A stretch of 64,000 bases of DNA, taken from NCBI GenBank assembly GCA_029962745.1, contig CM057158.1:1831166-1895165 (forward strand), given 5' to 3'. This document shows, piece by piece, positions 11,501 through 24,438 of this stretch. Below the pieces are notes generated by a model. The model searched no databases. It saw nothing but the letters and a program-made list of their open reading frames with translations, and was not told the origin of the DNA. How positions within the stretch are numbered: position 1 is the first letter of the stretch; every line of letters starts with the position of its first letter. Source of the DNA: Echinometra lucunter. Taxonomy: Eukaryota > Echinodermata > Echinoidea > Camarodonta > Echinometridae. A program made the position numbers and the translations under genes.

Positions 11501-12028
11501 CTCTCTTCCTCTTCTTACTCCTAACGTTAGCTCCTCTTTGACTTTGTGTCTGTTAATGTCCTAATTGTTACTTATAATTAAGTAGATTTAGTTATATTTT
11601 TATTTATTTGTATGGTTGAATGTATGTGTGATATACGAGGAAAAAGTCTTATCCTAAACTAAAGTGAAAAAAATTCTGGATTTTTAAAAATGAATATCAA
11701 CATTTGGTCCAATGGTTTTTGGTTTTATTTTTTTTGTCCAACATCATGCTGCTTAACCTCGAAGAAAATTATGTTCAAGATTTGTATGTGACTGTATTTT
11801 GTTTATCAAAAGATCGTACAGCTGTTGTATTACTAGTAGTTTTAACTCTAAAATTTTTGAAAAAAGGTTTTCATTTATGTATTTCATTTTGAAATTAGAC
11901 TATTGTTGTACATTTTCTGATCTGTCATGTAAGTCACAAGTCAAATAGTTTATACCTGACTTTGAATCGCATCTGAAACTTACAGAAGTGTTACTCCCTT
12001 GCTTTGTCTACACTGTTATCTATTTCAG

Positions 12029-15000
12029 TGAACATGAACCTGCCAGTGCACATATCAGACAGTGATGCTGCACAGAATCCTGGCTGTGTGAACCTCCTCA
12101 AAGCCATTTCACAACATGTAACAGAGGATGGCACATCCAAGCACATGGCAGAATCTTATAAACAGGTAATGTGAATCGATGAAATATGTCATGGGAATAG
12201 GGGGTGATATTAGGTCTAAAAAGCACCAGCATCGCTAATGTACTGTATTAGTAGGCCCTCAAAAGCCATTTGTCTTTTTTTTTTTTTTTCTTTTTGCTGG
12301 TCAGTGCAAGATACTAGCAAAACTAAGATGCAGTGAAGTTTTAGCATAACTAAATCTAAGATGCAGTGAAGTTTTAGCATAACTAAATCTAAGATGCAGT
12401 GAAGTTTTAGCATAACTAAATCTAAGATGCTGTGAAGTTTTAGCATAACTAAATCTAAGATGCAGTGAAGTTTTAGCATAACTAAATCTAAGATGCAGTG
12501 AAGTTTAGCATAACTAAATCTAAGATGCAGTGAAGTTTTAGCATAACTAAATCTAAGATGCTGTGAAGTTTTTCCTCAAGTAGAATATTAAAAAAATGAG
12601 AGGCAAGAATATTTTTAATCTTAGGTCAGCGCCGTAATATCCCAACAACATCAGCATAAAATTTTTCAAAAAGAATGATAGTAATAAAGAATGTAATTGA
12701 AACTGTAATTCATTGGGGGTGGAGGGGGTGGGGGGGGGGGACAGTATACACTAATGCAGGTTCAAATACTGGACAACAAATAATGGTAAATTGGTATTAA
12801 TTGTTGCTCACACTCTTGCATTATAAGGCAAAGGAGGCCATGGGTAGAGCAAAGATGGGTTACCTAGAGCAACACATCTTACATCATGAGCTACATCAGC
12901 TACTTATGGAACACAACATAGCATCTCAGGAAATGGCTCCAGACTCCAAGACTGCAAAGGTTGGTGCTGGGTTTGTGAATCCACTGTTAAAGTTAAAATG
13001 TGGTTTCAGTAATGAATGAAAGGTATTTTTAAAGGAAGGACAGTCGCCAGTGAAAAAGTACGGAAGAGAGTGAATTAAGAAAGTAACGAGAAGATGGAAG
13101 AAACCTGTGGTAGGACTTGTTTTAAGGAGGAACAACATCTTAAGATATCTACTGGTACTGGATTGAAGATGATGAACAAACAGGGAGTATTTAAAGTAAA
13201 CCAAGAAACGGGATAGTGTCTACTCAATGGTAGACAAAGCATATCTCATGTGGAAGAAGAAGGTGCAGGAAAGAGAGTGCTTGGAAATGAGATGGCTGTG
13301 CTGTTTTGACCTACATGTACAAACTGATGAATTCTGAATTTGTTTTTGTTTGTTTGGTATAAACTTCAGCCCGAGTTATCCTAGGTTTAGTAGTCACGGT
13401 GTTAATCTACATGCGTCATATACTCTACCTAGATAATGACAATGGGTTTCCACTTTGAAGTACATGTACATGTAGGTCTGTAAATGCTTGAGAGTTTCCT
13501 AATGGAGTTTAGTCAAAGTTTTGATGAAAATACATGTATCATGAAATATGTTTGAAGTCTAGGGACATTGTTCATCATGACTGGCACAATAAAAAGACAG
13601 AATAGTATGAGTATGATTATTAAATTTTTTTGCTTTTTCCTTTTTTGGTCCTTTTCTATAGTTTTATGAAGCAGTGCAGCAGTGTGTTGCTACAGCTGAG
13701 GCATGTGATTATTTATCAGAAAGGGATGTTAGTGGAGAACAGGGAGACAAAGCAACACTGCTCGGATTGGAAAAAGACAAACTACTCGCTGGAAATCACC
13801 AGAAAAAGGTAAAGTGGATTGCAGAGAGAAAAGGATATTGAATGAAGATATCAGAGATTTAAAACCAAATTGATGCAGTGGTACCCTGGGTATTTCATGT
13901 ATTCATATTCAAATTCATTTTCTGTAGAATCACTTTATGTAACATACCGGTAACTCAGTTATTTTGTATAAATGAAATCCTATGTATTTTTCCCCTGCCC
14001 ACTCAGTATGTATTTCACTATTGTTATGGATGATTTGTATACCACTTAATATGTTCACACTGTACTCTTGTTTTATATACCAACCAGTGGAAATCAAATT
14101 TCCTTATAAGGACAATGAATGATACTTATTCTTAATACTTTGTACATTGTACCTATCTACATGTACATGTACATAAGGGGTGGCAGTTCAGAACATTTAC
14201 TCAAATAGAATTACTGAAAATATTTAGGGGTTAACCTAGAAAACTAAATGCTTTTGTGATTCAAATTCACTGATAAGCATTTAATTTACACCTCTTCATA
14301 TTACCCAGCTATTCGTAATAGGTGCAAATGGATCCAGGCAGGGGCGCCAAGGGCGTATGCCCCCTATATAATTTTTTGTAGTGTGATTTTTTTTTTTTTT
14401 TTTTTTACTCTTCGTCTCACCTTAAATATGACACGGGCTTTTTAAATGTCCCCCCCTCGATTATTTCAACGGGATCGTCCCCCCCCCCCTCGATTTTAAA
14501 CTTTTTTTTTTTTCTATTTTGAGTCAGGTGACCATACTATTTAGGCCAACCACTTAAATATTTTATTGGCCTAGAGCGTATTTTGATGGCAAAACAAGGC
14601 TTCTTTCATAATTTTGGGGGTTTTTTTTCTCGCTCACTTACTTTGCTCGCTCACTTTGCTCGCTCGCATAATAACAATCATTCCCCTTCCACTTCTCGAA
14701 ACAGATTTTTGGCGGTGACCTTCAGTGTTTCTGTCCCCCCCCCCCCCCCCCCCACTCATTTCATGAAATCGCCACCACTGTAAAAAAAATATAGCGCTGC
14801 CCCTGCATTCAGTATCAAAAAATCTACTTAAATTTGACTGACTGCATTGTTCAAGGTGAATATTTTAATGAAATGACGCCGACCGTATAATAATTAATCA
14901 AATTTAAAGGTATCCAACTTTTCTTACAAACAGCCCATTCCCGGTATGTCATTTATTCACAGACAATAGTTGAGTTAGAGCTTTTCCTCTAAAAGTGCTC

Positions 15001-16946
15001 ATAAAATGTGACTTTCACACATGATATCTTGAAAAAGTCCTTACTGTTGGAGAGGGGATACCCCCCTCCCACACCCTCGCCGCTGGCGCCACCCCTATTT
15101 CAAATTCCTGATCCGCCACTGTGTTTAACTGATATGTTACCAACTTCATCAGATATGAACAATACCTCCAAGTATTTTCTTCTTCCTATTTTCTGCTTAT
15201 TTTGCACCTGTTTGATGCTTTTGAACTGTAAAATTGCCAATACCCGGCAGTGTCTGCAAAATAGCCATAACATCTACTACAATATAATGATAATAAATAA
15301 TAATAACTTCCATTTATAAAGCCCCTTTTCAATAAAGATACAAAGCGCATCAAACAGGGAAACACATACAAAAAATAAGACAGCGTGATACAAATTTACA
15401 CAGTAAACAACAGAAAGAAAAATTAGAAAAGCTTAGATGATGCAAGAGTTTCACAATTCTTTAAATCAGGGGGTAACGAATTCCAACACTTGGAGGCAAG
15501 TACCTGAAAAAGGCCCTATCATTGTTTTACCAGTTTGAGGGACAGTAAGCGTTCTCCTTTTAAAATCATTTTCTGTTTAATAGGAGGGCAGTTCACTCCA
15601 TAAATCACCAGCGTAAATCCGTTTTGAGGAGTGGGGGGGATGATCACCTTTTTTGCCGATTTTTTTTCCTGTGAACTCAACCCTCATTCACTCGCGCAGA
15701 CCCCCACATCATACAATATTATTATATTGCGAGCGAGCGAAAAATATCAAATTTTATGGTTTTTAAGAGTATTTCAAATGAAAATTCCAAGATATGACTG
15801 TCATTTATGACATTTTCATAAAAAAATTTGCCAACTGAATAATCAAAATATCATTTTTTCCTTAAAATGAGGGGGGGTTATTTGTACATGCCATCCCCCC
15901 CCCTCGAAAAAGTGGGGGATATATCCCCCCATCCCCCCCCCCCCTGGGATTTACGGCAATGCCATAAATGGAAATAAATAGAAGCAAATTAAAGTAAGTA
16001 TAATTCTGTTGCTTTTGTCATTTGTGATCATTATGATAAAGCTTTACTACCAAGAGAAGATACAGGTGATTTGTTCTGATTTGATTTCTTTAGATGGATT
16101 TTAATGTGATTATTCTCATATTTCAATCGCAGATGGTATCCATGCTACAGCCCCAACTGATACCCCTAATAGAAGAGAGACTGAGAAAGAAGTGTGAAGA
16201 ACTCCAGTCATTCCATGAAACAGACTCAAGCTCAACAACAGGTAAGGCTTTTGATTCTAGTTCATTCCCCCCCCCCCCCCCTTTGAGTGGTCCAAGGATT
16301 GTTTAATTTATTGGTTGATTGATTGGCTGATTGTTTGATTGACTGATTGATTGATTGATTAAATTGATTTATTGATTGATTTGATCAACTGTATATATTG
16401 TAGTCATTTTATATTATTTAATAGACAACTCCAAGAATATACTAGAATTATACATTCGTTAGACATTTTCTCCATAAATGCATTAAAGTAGGTATATTTC
16501 TGTAGATAGTGTTCATCTCCTTATGAGGGTGAATTTCCAACCATGTGAGTGTGATTGTTAATTTTTTGAGTATCAATGCATGCTTATTTTAATGTGTTTT
16601 TTTTTTCTTTTTAGTATAATACAATTGTTATTTTTACACAGATGCCCTAAATTTTTGTAAATATAAAATTTTGAGCTTTTAAGCTACATATTTTATGTGG
16701 TCTTACCATAAACTAATTCATTTCATTTAAATTCTTCTCAACACTTTTTACAAAGTGCAGTCAACATTTTGTGTGTCTTTCAGTTGTTTTTTTTTTTGGT
16801 TGTTGTTAGGACTGCTTCCCTGGTTTTTAATATTTATTTTCTTGTTATCCAATCCTCATTGCTATTTTATTTCTTTGATCCCTTTTACTATTCTCTCTCT
16901 CTCTCTCTTTCTTGCTCTCTCTCTCTCTCTCTCTTTCTCTTTCTTG

Positions 16947-16980
<34 letters not shown>

Positions 16981-19900
16981 TTCTCTCTATCTTTATCTCT
17001 CTTGGCTCTGTCATGTACTCTAGGTGATGAGTTAACCTTTGCCAAAGCGACACAGCTGCCTGATGTCTTGCGCAGTGAGAAGATGAAACTTGAGGAGGAG
17101 AAGAAACAGTTGAAGTTGGCCAAACTCTTGAGGAATAAGCAGTTCTGGCTGTACAATCAGGTAACGACCCTGTGATAGTCTCAAATCTTTCATGCAGAGG
17201 ACTTGGAAACATTGTCTGTCTATTCAGTTTCTGTAAAGCACTTACAGTTATTTCCTAGAGACGTAAGATAAGATGGACAAAGTCATACCAGACATGATTC
17301 TTTTGAAGGTATTGGTCAAGTTTGAATAAGGGTTCAATCTGTCTTCTTTCCAATGTCAAACATTGGTTGATACCATATATGGCAATTTGTCAACTGATAT
17401 GATTATTTCTCGTTTCACTCCAGTGCTCTGTGAATGGGCACAGAGATCTTGATCCATGTCTCTCTGGCTTCATGTGCCCTAGGGCCATAGCTTTGTTTCA
17501 TCAAAGACACAGTACATGTTTAGAGTTAGAGTTGCATTTGATCTTTAGCTAAGGCTTGAAAACTTGAGATGAGGTCTATAGTTTAAAGTGATTACACAAT
17601 GGTAAAATTTTTTTTGATATATGATCGAGAATAGAATTCTAAGAAGAATACCATTAACAATCTGATGATTTTCAATCAAAATCAATGCGTTTTGGCAAAT
17701 TTTCTCATAAAAAGTCATGAGTTGACCAAAAAATTTGAGTATGAGGTATGACGTAAAAGTGGGTACCCAGCTTCGCGCATTGCAGTTGTGCTGCGTGCTA
17801 GACTGTACAATATGTATTATACCTTGCGCGCATTTTGCTAGAACTGCGCGACAAGGTACCCACTTTGACGTCATTTTGACGTCAAAGTGGGTACCCAGTT
17901 GAAACTGGGACACGGCTGAGGGGTCAAAAATATCCTGAAATCTTACCACATTTGGGGGTTTCCTTGGCAACACGACTGTTAAAAAAAATTTAGGCAGATG
18001 ATTTTCTGCTGATGAAATCGTGCTCTTTTAAATGAACTAACATTGTTTCAGCATTGGGTACCCCCTTTAAGTTGGTATGTGTAATTTGTGTGAGGTTAGA
18101 TATCAACAGTGGAGCATTTGCCTCTAGAGCATATGCCATACAATGCCCAGAGATGCTTAAACAAGAGTGGACTATTATTTTCATCCGTACAGACCCTGAG
18201 AGAAGCCCTGCAAACACTGGAGAAACTGATCACCAATCACAGGTTACGACTTCAAGCAGATAGTGACAGCATCACCACAGACTGGCTCAGTGCAAGATGT
18301 CATGCTATGAGCCTCAAAATCAGGTCAGAATGAAAAGATGAAATATTCTGTGTACAGTTATTATGAAAAGTCAACCCCACACCTTTATATAAGGCTTGTT
18401 CACACATGTCAGGGTACACCAACATTTGTTGTCTGACAAGCTGTCAGATCTGACATCTTTCCTTGATTTTGATTGGCTGAGAAGCATAGTTACTATGGCA
18501 ACTGTCAGATAAAACAGACTTTGTCGGATAAAACATCCTTTCATGAAACACTCCCCAGGACAAAAAGGCCAATTTCTAAAAGCCTGCTGAACTTTGCATT
18601 TCTGTATCTTCTAACACACAGGTAAGTGAGTACACATAGGACCTATGTCATGTGATTCATCCGCTCTTGCTGATCATTTAGTACACACGCACAAAAACAC
18701 TAGCTTCGTTTCAGTTTTTTGCATTTTACAGCAGCATGTGTGTACAAGCCTGAAGGGTGAAGGGTGTTGAAGCAGTATGATGAAAATAGAGTAAAAAACT
18801 TAGTGCATGGAACCACAGTTTTAGACCCCAAATCGGACACAGGTTCCTTTTGTCATGCCATTTTCTATCCATGTACATGTGAGTCCTATGGAAGCATTGG
18901 ATTATCATTAGCCTCCTCACATGGACAGTTGATTTTAAAGTGCATTGTCTCTTTTTACAACTTTAATGTACAACATAGTATAGCAGAATGGAACGCCTCA
19001 CATCATCATCATCATCAGTGTTTATTCAATTCAATTCATTTATTTCCATCAATAGTTTAAAAATACATATAGACAAAGTATAAAAGCATAAGATAGAGGA
19101 GACAGCAAGAAAAGCAAAAAGCTTTATAAACAGCTGCCACCTTGAGTATCAAAATACAGTAGCATATAATAGAAATAGATGTAGATGGGCAAAATTGACT
19201 GGATATCATACAATAAGTTATTTTCAAAAAACAACAACAACAAATACAATAAAAAGTTAAACAACCAGGACAAGCCCAACACAGACAAGGTATAATGCCA
19301 GACAAAGAGCCTAATATTGCTTAGGTCATATTATTAGGTCAGCCTTTTCCCTCTTATGAGTGATCACCAACTTTTGAGCCATGATAACACTCCCTTCCTC
19401 TTATCTTGAGCATCCTCCTCTGTAAGGTCAACCCTTCCACTTTCCATGTAGTCTTTGGTCTTCCCCTTCCTCTCATGCCATCCTCTTCCAGATCCCATAC
19501 TCTTCATTATCTTCCCTTCTCAACACATGACCCATCCATCTCAACTCCACTTCTCTGGATCACTTCCACCACAGTTTCTAAATTCTTCAAGACCAAAACT
19601 TTTCATAACCTTACTTGTATGCTTTCTACTGTATATTATACATAAGAATAGTATTTGTGATTAGTCCCCTTTTGAGGAAAATTTCTTATATTTATGTCCC
19701 CACTTATAGTGCATAGTATTGATATTCCCATTGGAGTAGCTTCTTGTGTTGCACTTTTTCTTCTCAGCTGTCCTCATTCGCATTATAAGTTTGTCAATAC
19801 AGTGTTATATTTTTATGTGTTTGTTCGTTTTTGTTATTCCTTGAATTTGTCCATTGCAATGAATGTGCTTGACCTGTCATTTTATTGGATGTTTGTAATA

Positions 19901-21191
19901 CATGTAAATTTAATTGAATTGAAATACCGGTAAATATCAAATGAGGAGGCTGGAGGACAAAAGAAGTGATATGCATTTCTTGATTACATTTTGGTTCAAA
20001 CATTCTCATGAAAATTCATGTTTGATCAGTTGCTCTTTTCATGCATACATGTACATATAGCTGCCTTCAATATCATTATATGAATTGCTGATAAAAAAAA
20101 ATGTTCTTGATTATATTTTGGTTTACATAAATTTTCATATTGTAATTTGATATTTTGTCATGATATGTTTGTCACATCTATCTTGCTCTGAAAACTTGGC
20201 AGAGATTTATTTGTTGGTTAGACGAAATCAGATGTCGACTTTATTCTCTTTTTGTTCCTTTTCAGAGTTTTTGAAGCCAAACTACTGTGCAGCACCTACA
20301 CACCAGAAGTAATTCAAGCACTAAAAGCAACAAGGTAATGCTATTCATTAATGTTCATCAAGGCGAATTTGGAAGGCATTATATATTTTGTGTTGTTTTT
20401 GTTTCATTATAATATAGAAAACCATTTCCTTGTATGTTATCCGTATGTAACTTTGTTAATTTCACGATTTTTTTCTTTTGCTTTCTTTCTATATATTGTT
20501 TCGTTAATTATGACTATGTATTGTAAACAGAATATTCATATACAGATATGAATGATGTTTTCAAATAAATACATTACCAAATACATTTGTAATTGGTTTA
20601 CAAATGATGTATACATCAGGCTTTCTGCGCTTTCAAAGTAGTCCAACTGTTAAGCTATAGCTGGAGGTCTTCAGGCTGTTGCAAAGATACTGATTGTACT
20701 AATGCCCAAACACCATGATGGGTACTATTGATTTTTATGAATTTGTGACTACAGATAATATTCTCCACAGTTACTGTGGGTGTTGTATTTGTGAGACAAA
20801 TATTTGATTCTATTCATTGGAAAGGAACAAAACATTTCATTCACCAAGAGATGTGCTTTTTTTAAAAACTAAGTCATGCTTCTTTAAATAGAAATACTAC
20901 ATCTGTCATCTCATCAAACAATTTTCCCCTTATTATTCATAAACATTTCATATTTTTATACTGCTTTACAGGCAACATCTAGAGGGGGCTATCCAGGAGC
21001 GCGAGACTGACCTGATGCGACACAGTCAAGCTCTTAAGAACTATGAGACACTGGGGATGGGGTTTGATGAGATAGTGAGTGAATACCAGGAGTTAAAAGC
21101 AGCCATTGACAACAAGAAATGGGCACTTCGGGAGCTTAAGCAAAGCATGCAAGGAGAGGAGGACGTAGAGGATTTTAAGTCTGTAAGGTGA
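12029..21191 (+). CDS. HAUS4: HAUS augmin-like complex subunit 4
   Basis: Eight exons join in frame: 12029-12165, 12828-12959, 13662-13808, 16133-16241, 17024-17160, 18193-18323, 20266-20334 and 20972-21191 (stop TGA 21189-21191). All introns are GT-AG and phases agree. The 359 residues seen compare with about 363 in human HAUS4. Family-like landmarks in order: QNPGCVNLLKAISQHV near the N-terminus, TLLGLEKDKLL in exon 3, a coiled-coil EERLRKKCEELQ then LEEEKKQLKLAKLL, LITNHRLRLQADSDSI in exon 6, and the C-terminal coiled coil (HLEGAIQERETDLMRHSQ, YETLGMGFDEIVSEYQELK, NKKWALRELK). HAUS4 belongs to the eight-subunit augmin complex, which recruits gamma-tubulin to spindle microtubules for branching nucleation. 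The first exon begins inside a codon (phase 2), so about 30 N-terminal residues are missing and may be upstream or in the assembly gap; an in-frame ATG at 12034 is a less likely start. Exon 5 follows a long CT microsatellite. Confidence 0.9.
12312..12570 (+). repeat. 33-bp minisatellite in HAUS4 intron 1
   Basis: About eight near-identical copies of a 33-bp unit containing AAGATGCAGTGAAGTTTTAG followed by CATAACTAAATCT. The period is a multiple of three, so the minus strand stays open and spells an 11-residue repeat; this is a consequence of the period, not a gene. Copies are tandem without spacers, so it is not a CRISPR. Confidence 0.92.
14342..14804. mobile_element. Probable hAT-type transposon in a HAUS4 intron
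   Basis: The ends GCAGGGGCGCC and AGCGCTGCCCCTGC are inverted; the flanks GATCCAG and ATTCAG are only a near match for a target duplication. The interior has a C-run (14736-14753) and CGCTCACTTTGCTCGCTCG motifs, as in the other elements of this type. Confidence 0.6.
15606..15961. mobile_element. hAT-like MITE (356 bp, GGCGTAAATC family)
   Basis: The inverted ends CACCAGCGTAAATCC and GGGATTTACGGCAATG have a perfect 8-bp target duplication CCATAAAT (15598-15605 and 15962-15969). The interior has G- and C-runs and a GCGAGCGAGCGAAAAA motif near 15729. It sits in the HAUS4 intron between exons 3 and 4. Confidence 0.88.
16891..17010 (+). repeat. (CT)n microsatellite abutting a HAUS4 splice acceptor
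   Basis: About 120 bp of CTCTCT with CTTTCTTGCT and CTATCTAT interruptions, ending 14 bp before the acceptor AG of HAUS4 exon 5 (17022-17023). It would serve as an extended polypyrimidine tract. Confidence 0.9.
17614..18070. repeat. Dispersed ~450-bp repeat, copy 1 (HAUS4 intron)
   Basis: Highly similar to 21594-22050 in the same orientation (shared from GATCGAGAA through GGGTACCCCCTT). It contains GTGGGTACC/GGTACCCAC inverted pieces around repeated GACGTCA or TGACGT motifs (about 17750-17900). No coding capacity. One copy lies between HAUS4 exons 5 and 6 and the other just past the gene's 3' end. Confidence 0.8.
18395..18560. repeat. Degenerate MITE related to 3880-4021
   Basis: GATTGGCTGAGAAGCATAG, TACTATGGCAACTGTCAGAT and TTTCATGAAACACTCC match, in reverse orientation, the core and arm of the palindromic MITE at 3880-4021. 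Ends are poorly preserved. Confidence 0.5.
19025..19310. repeat. Possible retroposon 3' end in antisense orientation
   Basis: Starts with TTCAATTCAATTCATTTATT, the antisense of an AATAAATGAATTGAATTGAA-type tail, followed by A-rich sequence. A similar lead-in occurs at 34983-35030. This pattern is typical of 5'-truncated non-LTR retroposons, but no coding domain remains. Confidence 0.4.
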
Positions 21192-21593
21192 ACATCTTCA
21201 TGAAGATGGATGAACTCTACTTTGCAGAGCAATGTTAAGCTTCAAGAATTTTGTGGCTGAAATACTGTATCATTTTGGTGGATAATTTATGATTGAAACC
21301 AGTATATGTCACCGTTTTGCCGCTTCCAAGCTTTTCCCCCAACAAGTGCCTACTATGATCACCCTCATCCTTATTCATTATTCAAGGCCTAAATTAAACA
21401 TGGTAAACTTCAAAATGAAGAATTCTGTTTCTGTTTTAGAAAGAAAACAGTAATTCCTTGTCCACATGAATAATCAGAAACATAAAGCAAAAAAAAAAAT
21501 TGTTGTATTGGCGTAACCCGCCCGACCCTAGGGTTTTAAAAAATTTTTATTTGTTGCTATCGATATCGTGTATGATCGTGCTGCCTTCGCGAT

Positions 21594-22050
21594 CTTTTGA
21601 TAGAGGATCGAGAAAAGAATTCTAAGAAGGATAACATTAAAAATTTGATGATTTTCAATCGAAATCAATGTATTTTGGATAATTTTCTCATAAAAAGTCA
21701 AGAGTTGACCAAAAAATTTGAGCATGAGGTATGACGTAAAAGTGGGTACCCAGCTTCGCGCATTGTAGTTGTGGCGCGCTAGACTGTACAATATGTATTA
21801 TACCTTGCACGCATTTTGCTAGCAGTGTGCGACAAGGTACCCACTTTGACGTCATTTTGACGTAAAAGTGGGTATCCAGTTGAAACTGGGTCAAAGCTGA
21901 GGGGTCAAAAATATCCTGAAATCTTGCCACATTTGGGGGTTTCCTTGGCAACACAACTTTTAAAAAAACTCTAGGCAGATGATTTTCTGCTAATAAAATC
22001 ATGCTCTTTTAAATGAGCTAACATTGTTTCAGCATTGGGTACCCCCTTCA
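21594..22050. repeat. Dispersed ~450-bp repeat, copy 2 (3' of HAUS4)
   Basis: Second copy of the 17614-18070 repeat, same orientation, with scattered substitutions. It starts about 400 bp downstream of the HAUS4 stop codon. Confidence 0.8.
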
Positions 22051-23453
22051 AACTTGACTTCATTCATAATAAAGAACATCCCATTCCGGAGGTCCAACGG
22101 GTGTCCTTTTCATAAACTGTAATAGAGTTATTTATTTATTTATTCATGACTTAAGCAGACATAAATGTACAGTACTTCAAAAAACATAACAAAAATAATT
22201 ATGTCGCATTGTTTCAACCCTGTATGAATTCTTTTATTTTCAATTTGATCTCATGTTGTCATATTTATTCAAAGGCATACTATAAGGCTTGTCTTTGTTC
22301 ATAATTTAGAATTAAGATATTTTTTGCCATATATATATATATATAACCAGATTACACATTTCATCATACAGTTTGTTATATATGAAACAAAGTTTGTTCA
22401 AATATATACATGTATATATTATATGAATATACACTATAGATACAAAATCAAATTCAGAATGACAATAAATACATGTACAAGTATAAAATGACATGAGGTT
22501 AGCAGAAATTTGTTCATAGAAAGCCTTCATAAGCTGTTTCTGTCCTACTACTTGTACTTACATAAGTTGCATAAATAGAGAAACATTTTGTTAAAATGTA
22601 TCATTTCACTTAACATACAGTGCAAGATATAACCAAATACAAGCTCGTAGCTGTGAGTCTTATTTTTATAGAGAATAACCTACACTTCCACCCACAAGCA
22701 GTCCTGTTTCTAAGGCAAACCTCTGATGGCTGTTTTTTGTTGTTTTGGTCTTTCTCATTTCATTTGCATTAGCAGTTTTGTTTGATCATCAGATGGAAGA
22801 AAATGTACACATTGCAAGAATATACTGGCTTTGTTTGGAATCTATCAACATTGACAGACTAAAGGCTAATCACTTGTGAATATTTTTGGTGCTTTGTTCA
22901 ATCTATTCACTTTATTTTATTTAATCATCAGAAATATACACAGTACAATTTGTTTACTTTGGGAACAAAGTGCTGACATTCATTTCTGTTTATTAGTATC
23001 GAGTTCCCATGAAATTGTTCACTTTCAAATAGCAAAGTCTTGTATAAAGTGTGATTAAAATTGCGTTGTGAGAAGTGCGAAATAAAAGTCAAGTTCAAAT
23101 TTGCAACATATTTTAATGAGTAATGTAGCATTATTGCATGTAGTTGTCTGATAATGCTATTATTACGCCATGCTCTTGATAACATTCAAAGAGCACTCTC
23201 TGGAGCTATGGATGGTCACATAGCCCATAAATGTATATCTGATTGAACCATGGCAAATTTGCATCATACTAAAATCAAATGGTATTCACAAATTACATTT
23301 AAAGAAGAAAGGTTTTCATTGAGAATTGTCCAAACCATGAAGGCTCTATCCTAAGTTTCACTTACAACCAATTTACTTTATTCACCATTCCTCTTGTCTA
23401 GTTTTGAATACCATTAGTTCTAAAACCACAGAAATGCATGCAGTGGTTAGACT
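22051..23453. other. Intergenic AT-rich DNA between HAUS4 and CNBD1
   Basis: AT-rich sequence with TTTATTTATTTATTCATG near 22130 (possible retroposon tail) and a short TATATA run near 22330. No exon with splice sites was recognised on either strand. Confidence 0.5.
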
Positions 23454-24023
23454 TTAAAGGGAAAGTCCACCCAAGAAGTTTCACTGTTTCAATAAAAGGA
23501 GATAAATCTGAACAGCATTTAAAAAAAATAAATGAGCAAAATCGGTCAAAGAATAAGAAAATTACACTCATTTACATTTTCTAGTAAATTACTCTCAGCT
23601 CTGCAAATTGGCAACACTGATGACGTCATATGCGAGCAGGTCTCCATTCACTTTGTACATGAAATTTCACATTTTCTCAATTTTCTTGGAAGTTACACAT
23701 TTTCTTACCCCATAGTCAAAGTATGTTATGTAAAAAGCAATTCTTCTGAACATACATTGATTATGGGGGTTAGAAAATGTGTAACTTCCAAGAAAATTGA
23801 GAAAATGTGAAATTTCATGTACAAAGTGAATGGAGAGCTGCTCGCATATGATGTCATCAGTGTTGCCAATTTGCAGATCTGAGAGTAGTTTACTAGAAAA
23901 TGTAAATGAGTGTAATTTTCTTATTCTTTGACCGATTTTGCTAATTTCTTTTTCAAAATGCTGTTCAAATTTATCTCCATTTATTGAAACAGTGAAACTT
24001 TTAGGGTGGAATTTCCCTTCAAA
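23454..24023. mobile_element. Long palindromic MITE, copy 1 (~570 bp)
   Basis: The two halves are inverted complements of about 260 bp each around a centre near 23740. Ends read TTAAAGGGAAAGTCCACCC and GGGTGGAATTTCCCTTCAA. A second copy in the same orientation lies at 24439-24988. The TTAA at the left end suggests a piggyBac-like TTAA target, but a TA target cannot be excluded. Confidence 0.85.
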
Positions 24024-24106
24024 AGTACCGGTACAGTATTTTTTCCTACAAACTGAAAGAAATCACAGAATTTTCGGATGAAACATGAAAACAAAACTGT
24101 GACCTT

Positions 24107-24237
24107 TTCAAGGCCTATCTGTTCAAATCATCACATTCAATAAAGCTGCAGCCATTTCAAGGCCTATTTGTTCAATTCGTCACATTCTATAAAGTTGCAG
24201 CCATTTCAAGGCCTATTTGTTCAAATCGTCACATTGT
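24107..24237 (+). repeat. ~50-bp minisatellite, about 2.7 copies
   Basis: The unit contains CAAGGCCTATTTGTTCAAAT, CGTCACATTC and TAAAGTTGCAGCC, repeated in tandem between the two palindromic MITEs. Confidence 0.8.
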
Positions 24238-24438
24238 GAAATGTGACCAAAGAATTTAAAAACAAGTAAAAGTTGGATTGCTGGCACAGTGGTCTTTGAT
24301 CATTTTGCTTGCATATTCAGCATTAAAAAATAACAAAACCAATTCTCCATATGTGGATTTTTCCCCCTAGGTAGTCAGTCCCTAGGAGCCATAATAATGA
24401 TAGCAAAGCACTGGGGTGGGGGGGGGGGGGGTCAAGTG

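Noticed and set aside
12216..12570. CRISPR-like regular repeats of 33 bp
   Set aside because: Units are tandem with no unique spacers, in a eukaryotic intron; a minisatellite.
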